NCBI GenBank assembly: GCA_017453245.1 | Contig: JAFTKM010000016.1 | Coordinates: 1 to 39,939 of the forward strand | Length of the DNA stretch: 39,939 nucleotides | DNA from: Clostridia bacterium | GTDB taxonomy: Bacteria; Bacillota; Clostridia; Oscillospirales; CAG-272 | Direction: 5' to 3' | Part shown: positions 6,447 through 15,014 of the stretch, piece by piece | Position numbering within the stretch: position 1 is the stretch's first letter | Layout: the number at the start of each line of letters is the position of its first letter | Position numbers and translations under genes: made by a program | Notes under the pieces: model-generated | The model's database searches: none | Told to the model about the DNA's origin: nothing | The model's input: the letters and a program-made list of their open reading frames with translations, nothing else

Positions 6447-9367
6447 ATTCCTTTACCTTAAGGAAGCCTTGCTTAAACGCTTCGGGGAATTGGAACATCT
6501 TGCCTCCGATCTGATCGAACTTGACGTATACGGACTTCCCTTCCTTTATCCAGGAGACGTTTCCCTCTCCAAAGCTCTTGTGTACTACACGAGTGCCGAC
6601 CTCTACGTGCGGAGGAGTATACACCTCTGTCACTTTTTTTCTCAGGCGTGCTGACGTGGGGGACGGGCGGCGTCATCGGAGGCGCTCCGACCAGAGGAGG
6701 CACGTGCTCTGTGAGCTTATACGGCCTTGAGAAATCCTTGACCGTAGGCGTCGGCTGCTTTTCCTTGCTCCGAGTTACCGCAACAATAGCCTTACCGCGA
6801 GAGGTACGCAAGCCGCTCGTCATTGACTCCTGCTGACACGCATACAGTCTCTCATATTCCTCGCGCTTAAGGACTGTATCCCAGCCTCCAACGCTTTCGC
6901 GGGTGTGCTTATCTATTCCTGTATAAACGAGGCTCGTATCCTCGTAGCGCTTGAACTTGAACACCGCGTCATTCATTCTCGCGGAGTTAAAGACGTTCAA
7001 GGAGCAAAGAAGCTCAAAGTCCTTGAGAGTGAGTCCCGTAACCCTCTTGAACAGATTAGGCTCAAGCTGAGTTATAACGTCCTTCAATGAATATTCTCTG
7101 AAGTCGGTCAGATACATAAACACCGGTATTCTCGTTGCAAACTTGATAAGCTTCTCTTGTATCTGCTTACGCATAGACTTCGCTTTCTTTTCTTCTTCTG
7201 AAAGCTCTTCCTTTTCCCTCTTAGTAAGCTTTTCCTTTTTCTCCTGCTTAGCCTTCTTCACCGCCTCGGATTTATTGATAATAGTCTCAATATCCTTGTT
7301 AAGAGAGCGGAAGCCCTCAATGCTCATAAGAGCCGCCATCGCATCGGGATTATCCATAAGGCGCTTCAGGGTTGCGTTGTCCACGTTGACAAGAAGCGCG
7401 GACTCCCACCTACGCGCAAGAAGCGTCGCGCTCGTTCCCGCAAGTGCTATATCAAGAACGTCCTGTGCTGAGATCTGCGTCATCTTGCTGCCATCATACG
7501 CGAGAACGGGAAGGAAGCGCATGAAATCGGCAACCTTCTTTTCGGGATTAGACTCGTTCACGTCAAGGCTGCAAGAATAGTCGGAAATCTGCCTTAGCGC
7601 TCTGTCAAGAGCAAAGTCGAAGATGTAGCACTCCTGCTTCAGTATCTCGCGCTTGCCCTCTGTGTTTGTGTACTCCCAGGGAGATTGAACACGGAAAGCG
7701 GTCTGAAAATACGTTTCGGGAGATTTAAGATTTCGAAGCATAAATACACCACACCACGGCTTTACCGTAACTCCGGTAGTAAGCTTACCGCACGAAAGCG
7801 TGATAGTCTTTGTTGCGAGGGGGTCACCCATCGTTTTAGCGACCGGCTCTAATGCGTCGAGGCCTATTCCTGCGGCAGTACCCGCGCAAACGACAACCTT
7901 GTAATCGTGATAGAAGGTATTCTGCTTCTCACGAAGAAGATTTGCCATCGCGAAGCAGGAAGCTACGTTTGGCAAGAACCAAAGTGTGTGCGAAAGGACG
8001 GAAAGAAGTCGCGCATCGTTATACGGCATCGGCGGTCTCTTGTCTATACCGAGCTTCAGGTCGTCAACCGCCCCGGGAAGGTACGAGCCGCGGATAAGGT
8101 CAAGCCACTTCTGTACCTCGTTCTTATAAACAAACTGCGCATCCTTGCCCTTCCCCTTTGCCGAGAAGAATACGTTAAGGTCGAACTCGTTGAACTCGCC
8201 CTGCATTGCTATATGACGGATGCTGTCGGGGATGCGGTAAGTAAGCATAACCATACGCGGCAAAGCGGCGTAGGGATTGCCCGAGCCTACCCATTCCTCC
8301 TTTGCCTTCTGCTCGTCCGAATATGTCCAGTTAAATATCTGCTCCTCTATAAACTCACCGGAGTTGATGGCGCGGAAGGGTGTTCCCGAGAGGAAGAGAT
8401 AATGCGCCGCTGTAATGGGAAGGAAGGACTCGTTATATGCGTTGTCCGCTTCATTCTTCTTGTAAGACTCGGCATCGAAGTCCGCGTTTTCTTCCTCGTC
8501 AAGATTTTCAAAAAGCTTCTTCGCATTTTCTCGCCACGCACCGAAGTGGTATTCGTCAAAGATGACCAGATCCCAATTCGTATAGTGTATGAACTCGTTC
8601 TTTGCCTTAATACCGCCGTTATCGTTGGTGCCGAGAAGGTCCTGGAACGAGCCGAACACAACGATGGGGCGCGACTTGTCCGCCGCGTCAAACTGCTCGT
8701 CTATGCTTATATTGTCGACGTGCGCATCCTTGTTTGAAATAAACTGCCATCCCTCAAAATCAACGTGAGAAAGAAGGTCCTCGCTCCACGCAGACTCAAC
8801 CGCGGGCTTGAAGGTGAGGACAAGAACACGCTTGAAGCCCATCTTTTTCGCCAGCTGATAGGATGCAAAGGTTTTACCAAAACGCATCTTCGCGTTCCAA
8901 AGGAATTTTGGAGTTCTGTCGGGAAATTCCCTTTTTGCCATAGAAAAGTAATCAATAGTTTGCTTTACGGCGCGATGTTGCTCCGGACGCATACCAAAGG
9001 CTTCAGTACGCTCGTCAAGCCTGATACCGCATTTTAGCTCGCGAATTGCTATTTTAACGTCGCGGACGTCGCACTTGAACCACTCGTTCTTTTTGTCTAT
9101 GGGAAGGTTTCTGAAGCCTTTTCTTTTCAGTATCTTATGTACTTGCTTGTCCGTGAAGGAGGAGCCGTCGGACTTCATTGCAGACTCTTGATACAGTATT
9201 TCGTGCGGTACGTGAACCGCGCCAATCTGCTCTTCAATTCTTATTTCTGCGCTTCTGTCAGTATATCCAACCTTAACGTAGCCTTCGTGTGACTTAACGC
9301 CAACAAGCTTGTAAACGTATATCGTTGGATTGACTTCGGGACGCCCTATAAAAAATTCTTGTGCCAT
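6445..9367 (-). CDS. GIY-YIG-like/DEAD-box helicase restriction protein, frameshifted near the C-terminus
   Basis: Residues about 16-37 (IYVYKLVG...YVKVGYT) look like a GIY-YIG/T5orf172-type nuclease module. A superfamily 2 helicase core follows: MRPEQ near 126, Walker A NAKMRFGKT (158-166), DEYH (271-274), SGTP (327-330) and a motif V/VI region (TTGVTVK...FRVQSP). Such proteins cut or translocate DNA in restriction systems with an Eco57I-like methylase, which is the next gene upstream, 4 bp away. In frame the protein runs to 6473 with an unlikely arginine-rich tail after STPEKK. At a T7 tract (6634-6640; A7 in the mRNA) the plausible C-terminal domain (VGTRVVHKSFGEGNV...FPEAFKQGFLK) continues in another frame and ends at 6445. 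Removing one A gives ~971 residues. This could be an assembly error, a real lesion or slippage. Confidence 0.8.
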
Positions 9368-9371
9368 AGTC

Positions 9372-10919
9372 TTACTCCATCGGCTTTATCATCGACTCAA
9401 TAAAGTCAATTTCTTCTTGTGTCAAGCCGTACTTTGCGTAAAGTTCTTCGTCAGTCCAAGGTTTGGAGAAGTCTTGCATTGGAACAAATTGATATACGGC
9501 TTGCGTCGCGTGCTGCGTATTCTTCTTGAACAAAACCATAAATCTAAAGAAGCGAGTAGAAATATACGAAATACAATTTTGTGCTTCTTGTTTTGATTTG
9601 AATGATCCGATAACCAAGTATGTTTCGGTACAAAGTGAATTTGGATTTCCCACAAAAGGTTTATTTATTACTTGCGATGGAAAAGCACCCATTCCATACG
9701 CTTGTGTTATATAAACTTTCCACTTATCAATTAAATCTGTTCCTTTTTTTGCTGTATTTTTATCTATATAACCTACTCCATCTTTTTGCCAACCAAAATA
9801 ATAAAATTCAGATAATCCTTTTTCTTTATGAGTTGTAAAAGAAGGTTTGATTCTTTTATAAGAGCCTTGCACCCTTACATCATACCCGAAAGGATCGTTT
9901 GCACTTACTATATTGGCAAAACTCTCCTCTTTGAATTTTTTAACTTTGTGTAAAACAGATACTTGAAAACTGTTTCTAATAAATGTGTCTACACCTTCTT
10001 CTAACAAAGGTCTTATGGATACAAATTCTTGCTTATTCGCATTATGTGTCGTAATTTCACACAAACCTCTATTATCTCTATCCCATAAAAAGAAGCAAAC
10101 TCCCCCCTCTATCTGAACGCCGTTAAAGCAATCCGAAGAATTGGGGTAATCGTGTATTTTTCTAATTCTGTCATCGTTAAGCATATCTTTTCTGAAAGAA
10201 TCCAGATTTCTTCCGCCTGAATACCACCTCGCAGGAATTATCATACTTAAATATCTCGGTTTAAGTTTTTTGGCTTGTTCTACAAAAGAATTATAAAGAG
10301 GTATTGCTCCTGCTCCATTACCACTTCCATCACTTAACTGATAAGGCGGATTTCCTATAATAACATCGAATTTCATATTAAATAATTCCTCTGCTCTGTT
10401 GATATGTATAAATTCATAAGCGTGAGTCTCAAGGTCATCGCCTCTATCGTATTCATCTTTGGATGCACGACAATAAACGCACTTTCCCTCCGACCAAGTA
10501 TGCTTAATACGCTTGAAACGAATGTTTCCCTCGGCGTTTTCTCTTTCAAACTTTGATACTGAAAGATCGCCGTTAGGATACTTAGAGCAATAAACGCCGC
10601 GGCGGGATAAAAGGCTTGTAAGCTCGGTTATCGCAATTCCGTAAAGCTGCTTATGGAAGATATGGTCGAGGCGCTCCTGCAAGTCGGGCATCTGCCTCTC
10701 AAGCCCTACAATAAGTCTTTTTGCAATTTCGCGAAGGAACACTCCGGTCTTGCAAGCAGGATCAAGGAAGGTTGTATCGGGGTTAGAGAAAAGCTCCTGC
10801 GGGAGCATATCGAGCATCTTGTTTGCAACTTCCGGCGGGGTAAAAACCTCATCGTTGGAGAGATTCGCCAAGCAGGATAGGACGTCCGGGTTATATACGT
10901 TGTTAAACAAATCAGCCAT
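9372..10919 (-). CDS. Eco57I-like N6-adenine DNA methyltransferase
   Basis: A 515-residue protein with S-adenosylmethionine motif I FLDPACKTGVF (51-61) and catalytic motif IV NPPY (190-193), the hallmark of amino-methyltransferases. The region after ~300 would be the target-recognition part. Motif I has lysine where DPACGSG has glycine, which is a tolerable but unusual change. A CVYC pair near 147-150 may bind metal. The start ATGGCTGA overlaps the end of the upstream gene by 8 bp, and the helicase gene starts 4 bp after its stop, so the three are translationally coupled. Its role is probably protective methylation and/or target recognition for the partner helicase-nuclease. Codon use after about residue 200 is more AT-rich than in flanking housekeeping genes, which fits horizontal acquisition. 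Confidence 0.85.
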   Translation of the reverse strand: MADLFNNVYNPDVLSCLANLSNDEVFTPPEVANKMLDMLPQELFSNPDTTFLDPACKTGVFLREIAKRLIVGLERQMPDLQERLDHIFHKQLYGIAITELTSLLSRRGVYCSKYPNGDLSVSKFERENAEGNIRFKRIKHTWSEGKCVYCRASKDEYDRGDDLETHAYEFIHINRAEELFNMKFDVIIGNPPYQLSDGSGNGAGAIPLYNSFVEQAKKLKPRYLSMIIPARWYSGGRNLDSFRKDMLNDDRIRKIHDYPNSSDCFNGVQIEGGVCFFLWDRDNRGLCEITTHNANKQEFVSIRPLLEEGVDTFIRNSFQVSVLHKVKKFKEESFANIVSANDPFGYDVRVQGSYKRIKPSFTTHKEKGLSEFYYFGWQKDGVGYIDKNTAKKGTDLIDKWKVYITQAYGMGAFPSQVINKPFVGNPNSLCTETYLVIGSFKSKQEAQNCISYISTRFFRFMVLFKKNTQHATQAVYQFVPMQDFSKPWTDEELYAKYGLTQEEIDFIESMIKPME

Positions 10920-11634
10920 TTTCTTTTACCCTCCTGTAATGAATCGGCGCGAATTCTCTGATTGGCTTGGGTATATAGGCTTTCTCGATAGGATCAAAAT
11001 CCCAATAATCAGAGCATCTGTCATCGTCATCAAACCAACCAAGCGTCATTTGTATATCATCAAGAGTCTCTCTTGTATTTTCTCTCAGAAGGACGTCAAG
11101 ACGGTAATCCCTACGCTTAACCAGAAAGCTGCCGTCCGCAAACTTCCAATCGGAAAAGATAATGGGCTCGTCGGTATCGTTTCCATCTGCATCCACACAC
11201 ATCATAGAGAGCGCGTTACCAAGGACGATATTGCGAGACAGGATAAACCTTACCGCCTCGCGCGTTTCGTCATTTGCATCCTTCTTGCAATTTGCCGTGT
11301 ATTCCCTATTCCATATATCAAACATTCTTTCGCGACAGCAAAGAACGTTATCCATCATAATATCCACGCCGTATATGCTCATCATTGCCTTTACTGAATT
11401 TACTTCGTAGAGGAAAGAATCCTTCATCGATTCTCTTTTGGCTACGGCGAGCTTGCGTGAAATTATTTCGGCAAGAAAGTTACCGTCTCCGCACGCCGGC
11501 TCAAGAAATAAGGAGTCCAATCTCTCGCACTCATCCCTTACAAGATCACACATCGCCTTGACCTCACGCTCAGCCGTGAATACCTCACCGCGCTCAGCCA
11601 CTCTTTCCTTTGATTTAATCTGTGAGTTATCCAT
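10912..11634 (-). CDS. Small methyltransferase-like subunit of the restriction island
   Basis: A 240-residue protein from ATG 11634, preferred over a longer frame because AGAGGTG sits 6 nt upstream of it. It has GEVFTAEREV and a clear motif I, LEPACGDGNF (about 44-53), followed by a GNAL...FSDWKF segment often seen next to type II/ISP-like methylases. There is no NPPY motif, so alone it should not methylate adenine. It may bind cofactor or act with the next protein, which has NPPY. It is the first gene of the operon, behind a consensus promoter covered by operators. It overlaps the next gene by 8 bp. Function as a partner subunit is inference. Confidence 0.7.
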   Translation of the reverse strand: MDNSQIKSKERVAERGEVFTAEREVKAMCDLVRDECERLDSLFLEPACGDGNFLAEIISRKLAVAKRESMKDSFLYEVNSVKAMMSIYGVDIMMDNVLCCRERMFDIWNREYTANCKKDANDETREAVRFILSRNIVLGNALSMMCVDADGNDTDEPIIFSDWKFADGSFLVKRRDYRLDVLLRENTRETLDDIQMTLGWFDDDDRCSDYWDFDPIEKAYIPKPIREFAPIHYRRVKENG

Positions 11635-11667
11635 TTTGCACCTCTGGTTTATGCATTTACATAAGAT

Positions 11668-11737
11668 AGTATAACGCAAATGCGTTAATTTGTCAACGCA
11701 TTTGCATATTAATTCTTACGCAAATGCGTTATATACT
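11668..11737. promoter_or_regulatory. Divergent promoters with three XRE operators at 22-bp spacing
   Basis: Minus-strand promoter: TTGACA (complement of 11691-11696), 17 bp, TATACT (complement of 11668-11673). Plus-strand promoter: weak TTAATT (11709-11714), 17 bp, TATACT (11732-11737). Three ACGCA-NN-TGCGT dyads lie at 11673-11686, 11695-11708 (degenerate right arm) and 11718-11729, with centres exactly 22 bp apart. One falls in each promoter spacer and one lies between the -35 boxes. This is a controller-protein arrangement. Confidence 0.85.
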
Positions 11738-11769
11738 ATATATATAAACGTTTCTATATGGGGTGAATT

Positions 11770-12072
11770 ATGGTATATATAAATAAGAAAATTGTTGAGA
11801 TGTACGAGGCGAGAGGATGGACTTTATACACTCTTGCGGAAAAAGCTGATGTGCCGTACTCCTCTCTGAACTCATCGATCAACAGAAATACTCCGCCAAA
11901 GATCGACACCTTAGAACGCATTTGCGAAGCCTTTGGTGTGACACTCGCCCAATTCTTTATTGATGATGAGGATCTCGAGGTTCTGAACAAAAAAGAAAAA
12001 GAGCTTATCGCTCTCTTCAGAAAAATGCCCGAGGAAAAGCAACAAGCTCTTTTGGAATTGTTGGATAGATAA
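11770..12072 (+). CDS. XRE-family (Cro/C1-type) regulator of the restriction island
   Basis: A 100-residue protein with a helix-turn-helix in the first ~65 residues (YTLAEKADVPYSSLNSSINR and the PPKIDTLERICEAFGVTLAQFF segment typical of the family) and a helical acidic tail. It is divergent from the restriction-modification genes. The three symmetric operators in the intergenic region sit in both promoters, so the likely job is autoregulation plus control of the operon, like C proteins of restriction systems. The start is supported by GGGGTG about 6 nt upstream. The gene ends 9 bp before the right copy of the 42-bp repeat. Confidence 0.88.
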   Translation: MVYINKKIVEMYEARGWTLYTLAEKADVPYSSLNSSINRNTPPKIDTLERICEAFGVTLAQFFIDDEDLEVLNKKEKELIALFRKMPEEKQQALLELLDR

Positions 12073-12080
12073 TATTTGTG

Positions 12081-12122
12081 AATACAAAAAGCGCGGTTTT
12101 TGCAAACCGCGCTTTACTTTTT
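12081..12122. terminator. Bidirectional terminator, right copy of the 42-bp direct repeat
   Basis: Identical to 6404-6445, with the same 12-bp stem and T tract. It serves the XRE gene (plus) and the MFS gene (minus). Just beyond, TTTACCTTA-like sequence is also shared with the left side after a short indel. Confidence 0.85.
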
Positions 12123-12148
12123 ACCTTATTTTGATTTTAACAAATGCT

Positions 12149-13360
12149 TTAGTGCGTAAGTATAAATTCCTTAGTTCTCGGATGGAAGCAGAAATAGATC
12201 ATCGGAACGAGTGAGAGTGCGTTTCCAATAGCAAACACGATGTAGAGTGGGAAGACGTCTCCGAGAACGCCGTATACCACGCTCGACAGCGCCGCTCCGC
12301 CAACGCAAGCGGACTGTATAAATCCGAGGATCGCGCCTCTGTTCTCCTCGGGGAGAGCAAGCATCATAGACGCGTTGAACACCGTGTTGCCCGCGCTGTT
12401 TGTAAACGCGCCGAAAAAGACGAACACGCACATAATTATAAATCCGACCGAAAGATATCCGATAGTCAGAAATACGACCGAGGCCGTGAAGCCGAGTGAC
12501 AAGACTAAGAAGCGGATTTTCGGCGTAAGCTTTACTATACCGAGTATAATAACCGCGACGAGAGAGGCGGCGGTCCAGATGGACATCAGATACCCGTACA
12601 TATCAACGGTAAAGCCCTTCTCCATACAGAATGGCAAAATCAACTGCATAGGGCCTGCGCCGAGAAGATTTAAGATCAGAACAAAGGGGACGAAAAGCTT
12701 AAGACTCGGGTCGTCAAAGATCACTCGCACCGCGGTTTTGTAATCACGGAGTACTCCCTTCACGGTTACGGCTTCGCCCTGACTGACCGTCCTCGGGACG
12801 TGTACAAACAGCTCGGTTATAGCCGAATAAAGGTTGCTGAGACCGTTGATCACTACGATAAGCGGCACTTCAAAGAATGCAACCATCACGCCGCTGAATG
12901 CCGTTCCAACCATATTAATGAGAGAGGATGAGCCCGAGAAAATTGACTGTCCTCTGACCATATCGTCGCGCGGAATTATATCGATCATCAGGGTGCTTGC
13001 CGCGGGAGAATAAAAGACGGTGCCAAGAGCAGCGAGGAATGCGGCAATCAATATACCCACGACGTTAAGCTTATCCAGATACGCGAGTATTCCCACGGTC
13101 AGCATAACCGCGCATTGAAGAAGATCCATACCGACGAGCACCCACTTGCGGTTGCATCTGTCAACTATACTGCCTGCGAAGGGTGAAAGAAGCATCGTCA
13201 CAAACATCGATACAGCAGACATTATTCCCATAAGGCTCGTTGAGCCCGTCTTTTCATATACCCAATAACCGATAGCAACCGAGTACATAAGGTCGCCAAT
13301 CGTGCTTACAGCGCTTCCCTGCAAAAGCAGAACAAAATCCTTATTCCAGAGCTTTTTCAT
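12149..13360 (-). CDS. Major facilitator superfamily exporter
   Basis: About 403 residues from ATG 13360, which has AAGGA five bases upstream; a farther upstream ATG (13381) has none. It has twelve predicted membrane segments. The first loop motif AGSIVDRCNRKWVL (after helix 2) matches the G-x-x-x-D-R-x-x-R/K-R motif A of MFS. The overall pattern (GSAVSTIGD at the start, SGVMVAFFEVPLIVVINGLS mid-protein) resembles the EntS/macrolide-efflux-like branch. It probably exports small molecules by proton antiport; the substrate is unknown. It is a single gene with its own promoter and shares a terminator with the XRE gene. Confidence 0.82.
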   Translation of the reverse strand: MKKLWNKDFVLLLQGSAVSTIGDLMYSVAIGYWVYEKTGSTSLMGIMSAVSMFVTMLLSPFAGSIVDRCNRKWVLVGMDLLQCAVMLTVGILAYLDKLNVVGILIAAFLAALGTVFYSPAASTLMIDIIPRDDMVRGQSIFSGSSSLINMVGTAFSGVMVAFFEVPLIVVINGLSNLYSAITELFVHVPRTVSQGEAVTVKGVLRDYKTAVRVIFDDPSLKLFVPFVLILNLLGAGPMQLILPFCMEKGFTVDMYGYLMSIWTAASLVAVIILGIVKLTPKIRFLVLSLGFTASVVFLTIGYLSVGFIIMCVFVFFGAFTNSAGNTVFNASMMLALPEENRGAILGFIQSACVGGAALSSVVYGVLGDVFPLYIVFAIGNALSLVPMIYFCFHPRTKEFILTH

Positions 13361-13407
13361 AAAATCCTTCTCTTTTTGCATTTTTCAATAGTATATCACG
13401 GAATATC

Positions 13408-13435
13408 GGTATACTCAATGCACTCCGGTTGTCAA
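13408..13435 (-). promoter_or_regulatory. MFS gene promoter
   Basis: On the minus strand, TTGACA (13435-13430), a 16-bp spacer and TATACC (13413-13408). A GCAACC/GGTTGC hairpin lies just upstream (about 13440-13455), at the end of the neighbouring ATPase gene. Confidence 0.7.
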
Positions 13436-13471
13436 TTTAGCAACCTCAGGTTGCAAAACGCATTTGTTTTG

Positions 13472-14662
13472 TTAATTTAACAACCAATCCGCAATATCAA
13501 TAATTCTCACACCCTCATACTGATACTCATCGTGTCGAGTGCGTGAAACTATTATCTTGGGATAAGCATCCTTAATCTGAAGCAACGGTGAAACCTCACG
13601 TTCAAATGTCTTTTCGTCGCTGACGTTATCAGAAACCTGTATATAAATCTTTTCGTTGCGCTTGATGGCGACGAAGTCTATTTCTTTCTTGTAAAGCACA
13701 CCGACATAGACCTCGTATCCTCTGCGGAGTAGCTCTATCGCAACCACATTTTCAAGAATTCTGCCGTAATCCATATTCTTCGTGCCTAGCTTTGCATAAC
13801 GGAATGTGTGGTCACTCAAATAATACTTATCGTTGCTTGAAAGATACTTTTTGCCTTTGACGTCGTATCTGCGGACTTTATAAAAGGAGAAGGCATTGCA
13901 CAAATACTGAATATACGAGCTGATGGTAACATGATTGACCTTTTCTTTTACGTTGCTGAAGGTGTTTGTGATGTTTCGTGCTGACGTCAGATTTGATACG
14001 TTGTCCATCAGATAATCCACAAGCCTGTCCATAAGCTGCATATTGCGGATTTTATATTTCTTGCGAATATCCCGGACGATCAAGGTGTTGAAAACATCGG
14101 CGATATAATCATACTTGGCTTCCTGATCTTTATAGAGATAGGAGCCTGCCATACCGCCCTCAATCATATATTTATCAACGGCAGCGTACTTGTCGCCGTA
14201 ACCAAAATACTGCATATATTCTTTGAATGAGAACGGGAATACCTTAATTTCAAACGTTCTTCCTGTAAAGAGCGTAGCAAGGTCAGAGCTCAGAAGGAAG
14301 GCGTTCGATCCGGTAATATAAATATCAAACTTTTCAGATGCGTGCAAACCGTTGATTGCTTTCTCAAAGTCGGTACACATCTGAACTTCATCAATCAAAA
14401 CGAAATTTTCTTTGCCCGCTACATACTGCGAATTGACGTAGTCGTACAAAGGTCTGTATTCAAGCAGATGGTCAAACTCCGGCAAATTGAAGTTGATTAT
14501 AATGATGTTGTGGTCGGGTACGTTCTGTTCAATATGATTCTTAAATGCTTCAAGCAACTTGGACTTTCCACTACGACGAACGCCTGTAATTACCTTAATA
14601 TCCGGGGTACCGATTACGTTGACAAGCTTTTCTAAATATTGATTTCGAGTAATAAGTTTCAT
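13472..14662 (-). CDS. AAA ATPase with C-terminal DUF4143 domain
   Basis: A 396-residue protein from ATG 14662 (GAGAGGTGG about 8 nt upstream; the frame is open further but without a ribosome site). It has Walker A GVRRSGKS (about 27-34) and Walker B FVLIDEVQ (about 91-98), a sensor-like YITGSNAFLLSS, then a winged-helix part. A C-terminal nuclease-like DUF4143 region shows the E...EIDFVAIKRNEKIYIQV pattern of PD-(D/E)XK folds. These proteins are widespread in gut Firmicutes and Bacteroidetes with no settled function; defence or toxin-antitoxin-like roles have been proposed. It stands alone behind its own promoter, next to the restriction island. Confidence 0.85.
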   Translation of the reverse strand: MKLITRNQYLEKLVNVIGTPDIKVITGVRRSGKSKLLEAFKNHIEQNVPDHNIIIINFNLPEFDHLLEYRPLYDYVNSQYVAGKENFVLIDEVQMCTDFEKAINGLHASEKFDIYITGSNAFLLSSDLATLFTGRTFEIKVFPFSFKEYMQYFGYGDKYAAVDKYMIEGGMAGSYLYKDQEAKYDYIADVFNTLIVRDIRKKYKIRNMQLMDRLVDYLMDNVSNLTSARNITNTFSNVKEKVNHVTISSYIQYLCNAFSFYKVRRYDVKGKKYLSSNDKYYLSDHTFRYAKLGTKNMDYGRILENVVAIELLRRGYEVYVGVLYKKEIDFVAIKRNEKIYIQVSDNVSDEKTFEREVSPLLQIKDAYPKIIVSRTRHDEYQYEGVRIIDIADWLLN

Positions 14663-14684
14663 AGTACACCACCTCTCGTACAAC

Positions 14685-14713
14685 ATTATAACACACATTT
14701 TTACCATTTTCAA
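14685..14713 (-). promoter_or_regulatory. AAA ATPase gene promoter
   Basis: Minus strand: TTGAAA (14713-14708), a 17-bp spacer, TATAAT (14690-14685). An inverted repeat of TTTACCATTTT with AAAAATGGTAAA (about 14700-14732) overlaps the -35 and could be an operator. Confidence 0.75.
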
Positions 14714-14769
14714 TAGTTTTTCAAAAATGGTAAATAGAAACGCGTGCATCTGTGAACGATATAAATTAT

Positions 14770-14813
14770 GGGGCTGAGTCAAAAGCTTTAAATTAAGCTA
14801 ATGATTCAGCCCC
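14770..14813. repeat. Nested inverted repeat between two minus-strand genes
   Basis: GGGGCTGA (14770-14777) pairs with TCAGCCCC (14806-14813) around an inner AGCTT/AAGCT hairpin. It lies downstream of nagB and upstream of the ATPase gene. It may be a terminator or the remains of a small element; on the minus strand no strong T run follows. Confidence 0.5.
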
Positions 14814-14830
14814 TTGAGTTTTATGTTTTT

Positions 14831-15014
14831 AACGATGTTGCTCCTTAAAGTCGCAATGATGTTTTGCTACGCAAAATGATGTAACGAGCGTATGCTCGTA
14901 ATGATGTAATGCTTGCCATATGTGCGCGAGCACACATCATAAGCGAAGCGACATCATTGTCAAGGACAACATCATTTGCCCGGGGAGGGCAAGCATCATT
15001 GTTACTTCGTAACA
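14831..15014. repeat. Hairpin-linker array B (AATGATGT/ACATCATT linkers)
   Basis: Non-coding. In the nagB sense direction the stop codon lies in TGTTAC/GTAACA (15000-15014). Then linker ATGATG alternates with hairpins such as TTGCCC/GGGCAA, TGTCC/GGACA-like and TGTGC/GCACA. It then flips to ACATCATT with ACGAGC/GCTCGT and TTTTGC/GCAAAA. The first and last linkers are complementary, so the block can close on itself. Confidence 0.85.

Noticed and set aside
6445-6633. Separate 62-codon gene at the end of the restriction operon
   Set aside because: It starts exactly at the homopolymer after the helicase frame breaks, has no ribosome site of its own, and reads as the missing C-terminal domain.
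14770-14813. Insertion sequence end
   Set aside because: Only a single inverted repeat pair of 8 bp is present. There is no transposase, target duplication or second end.
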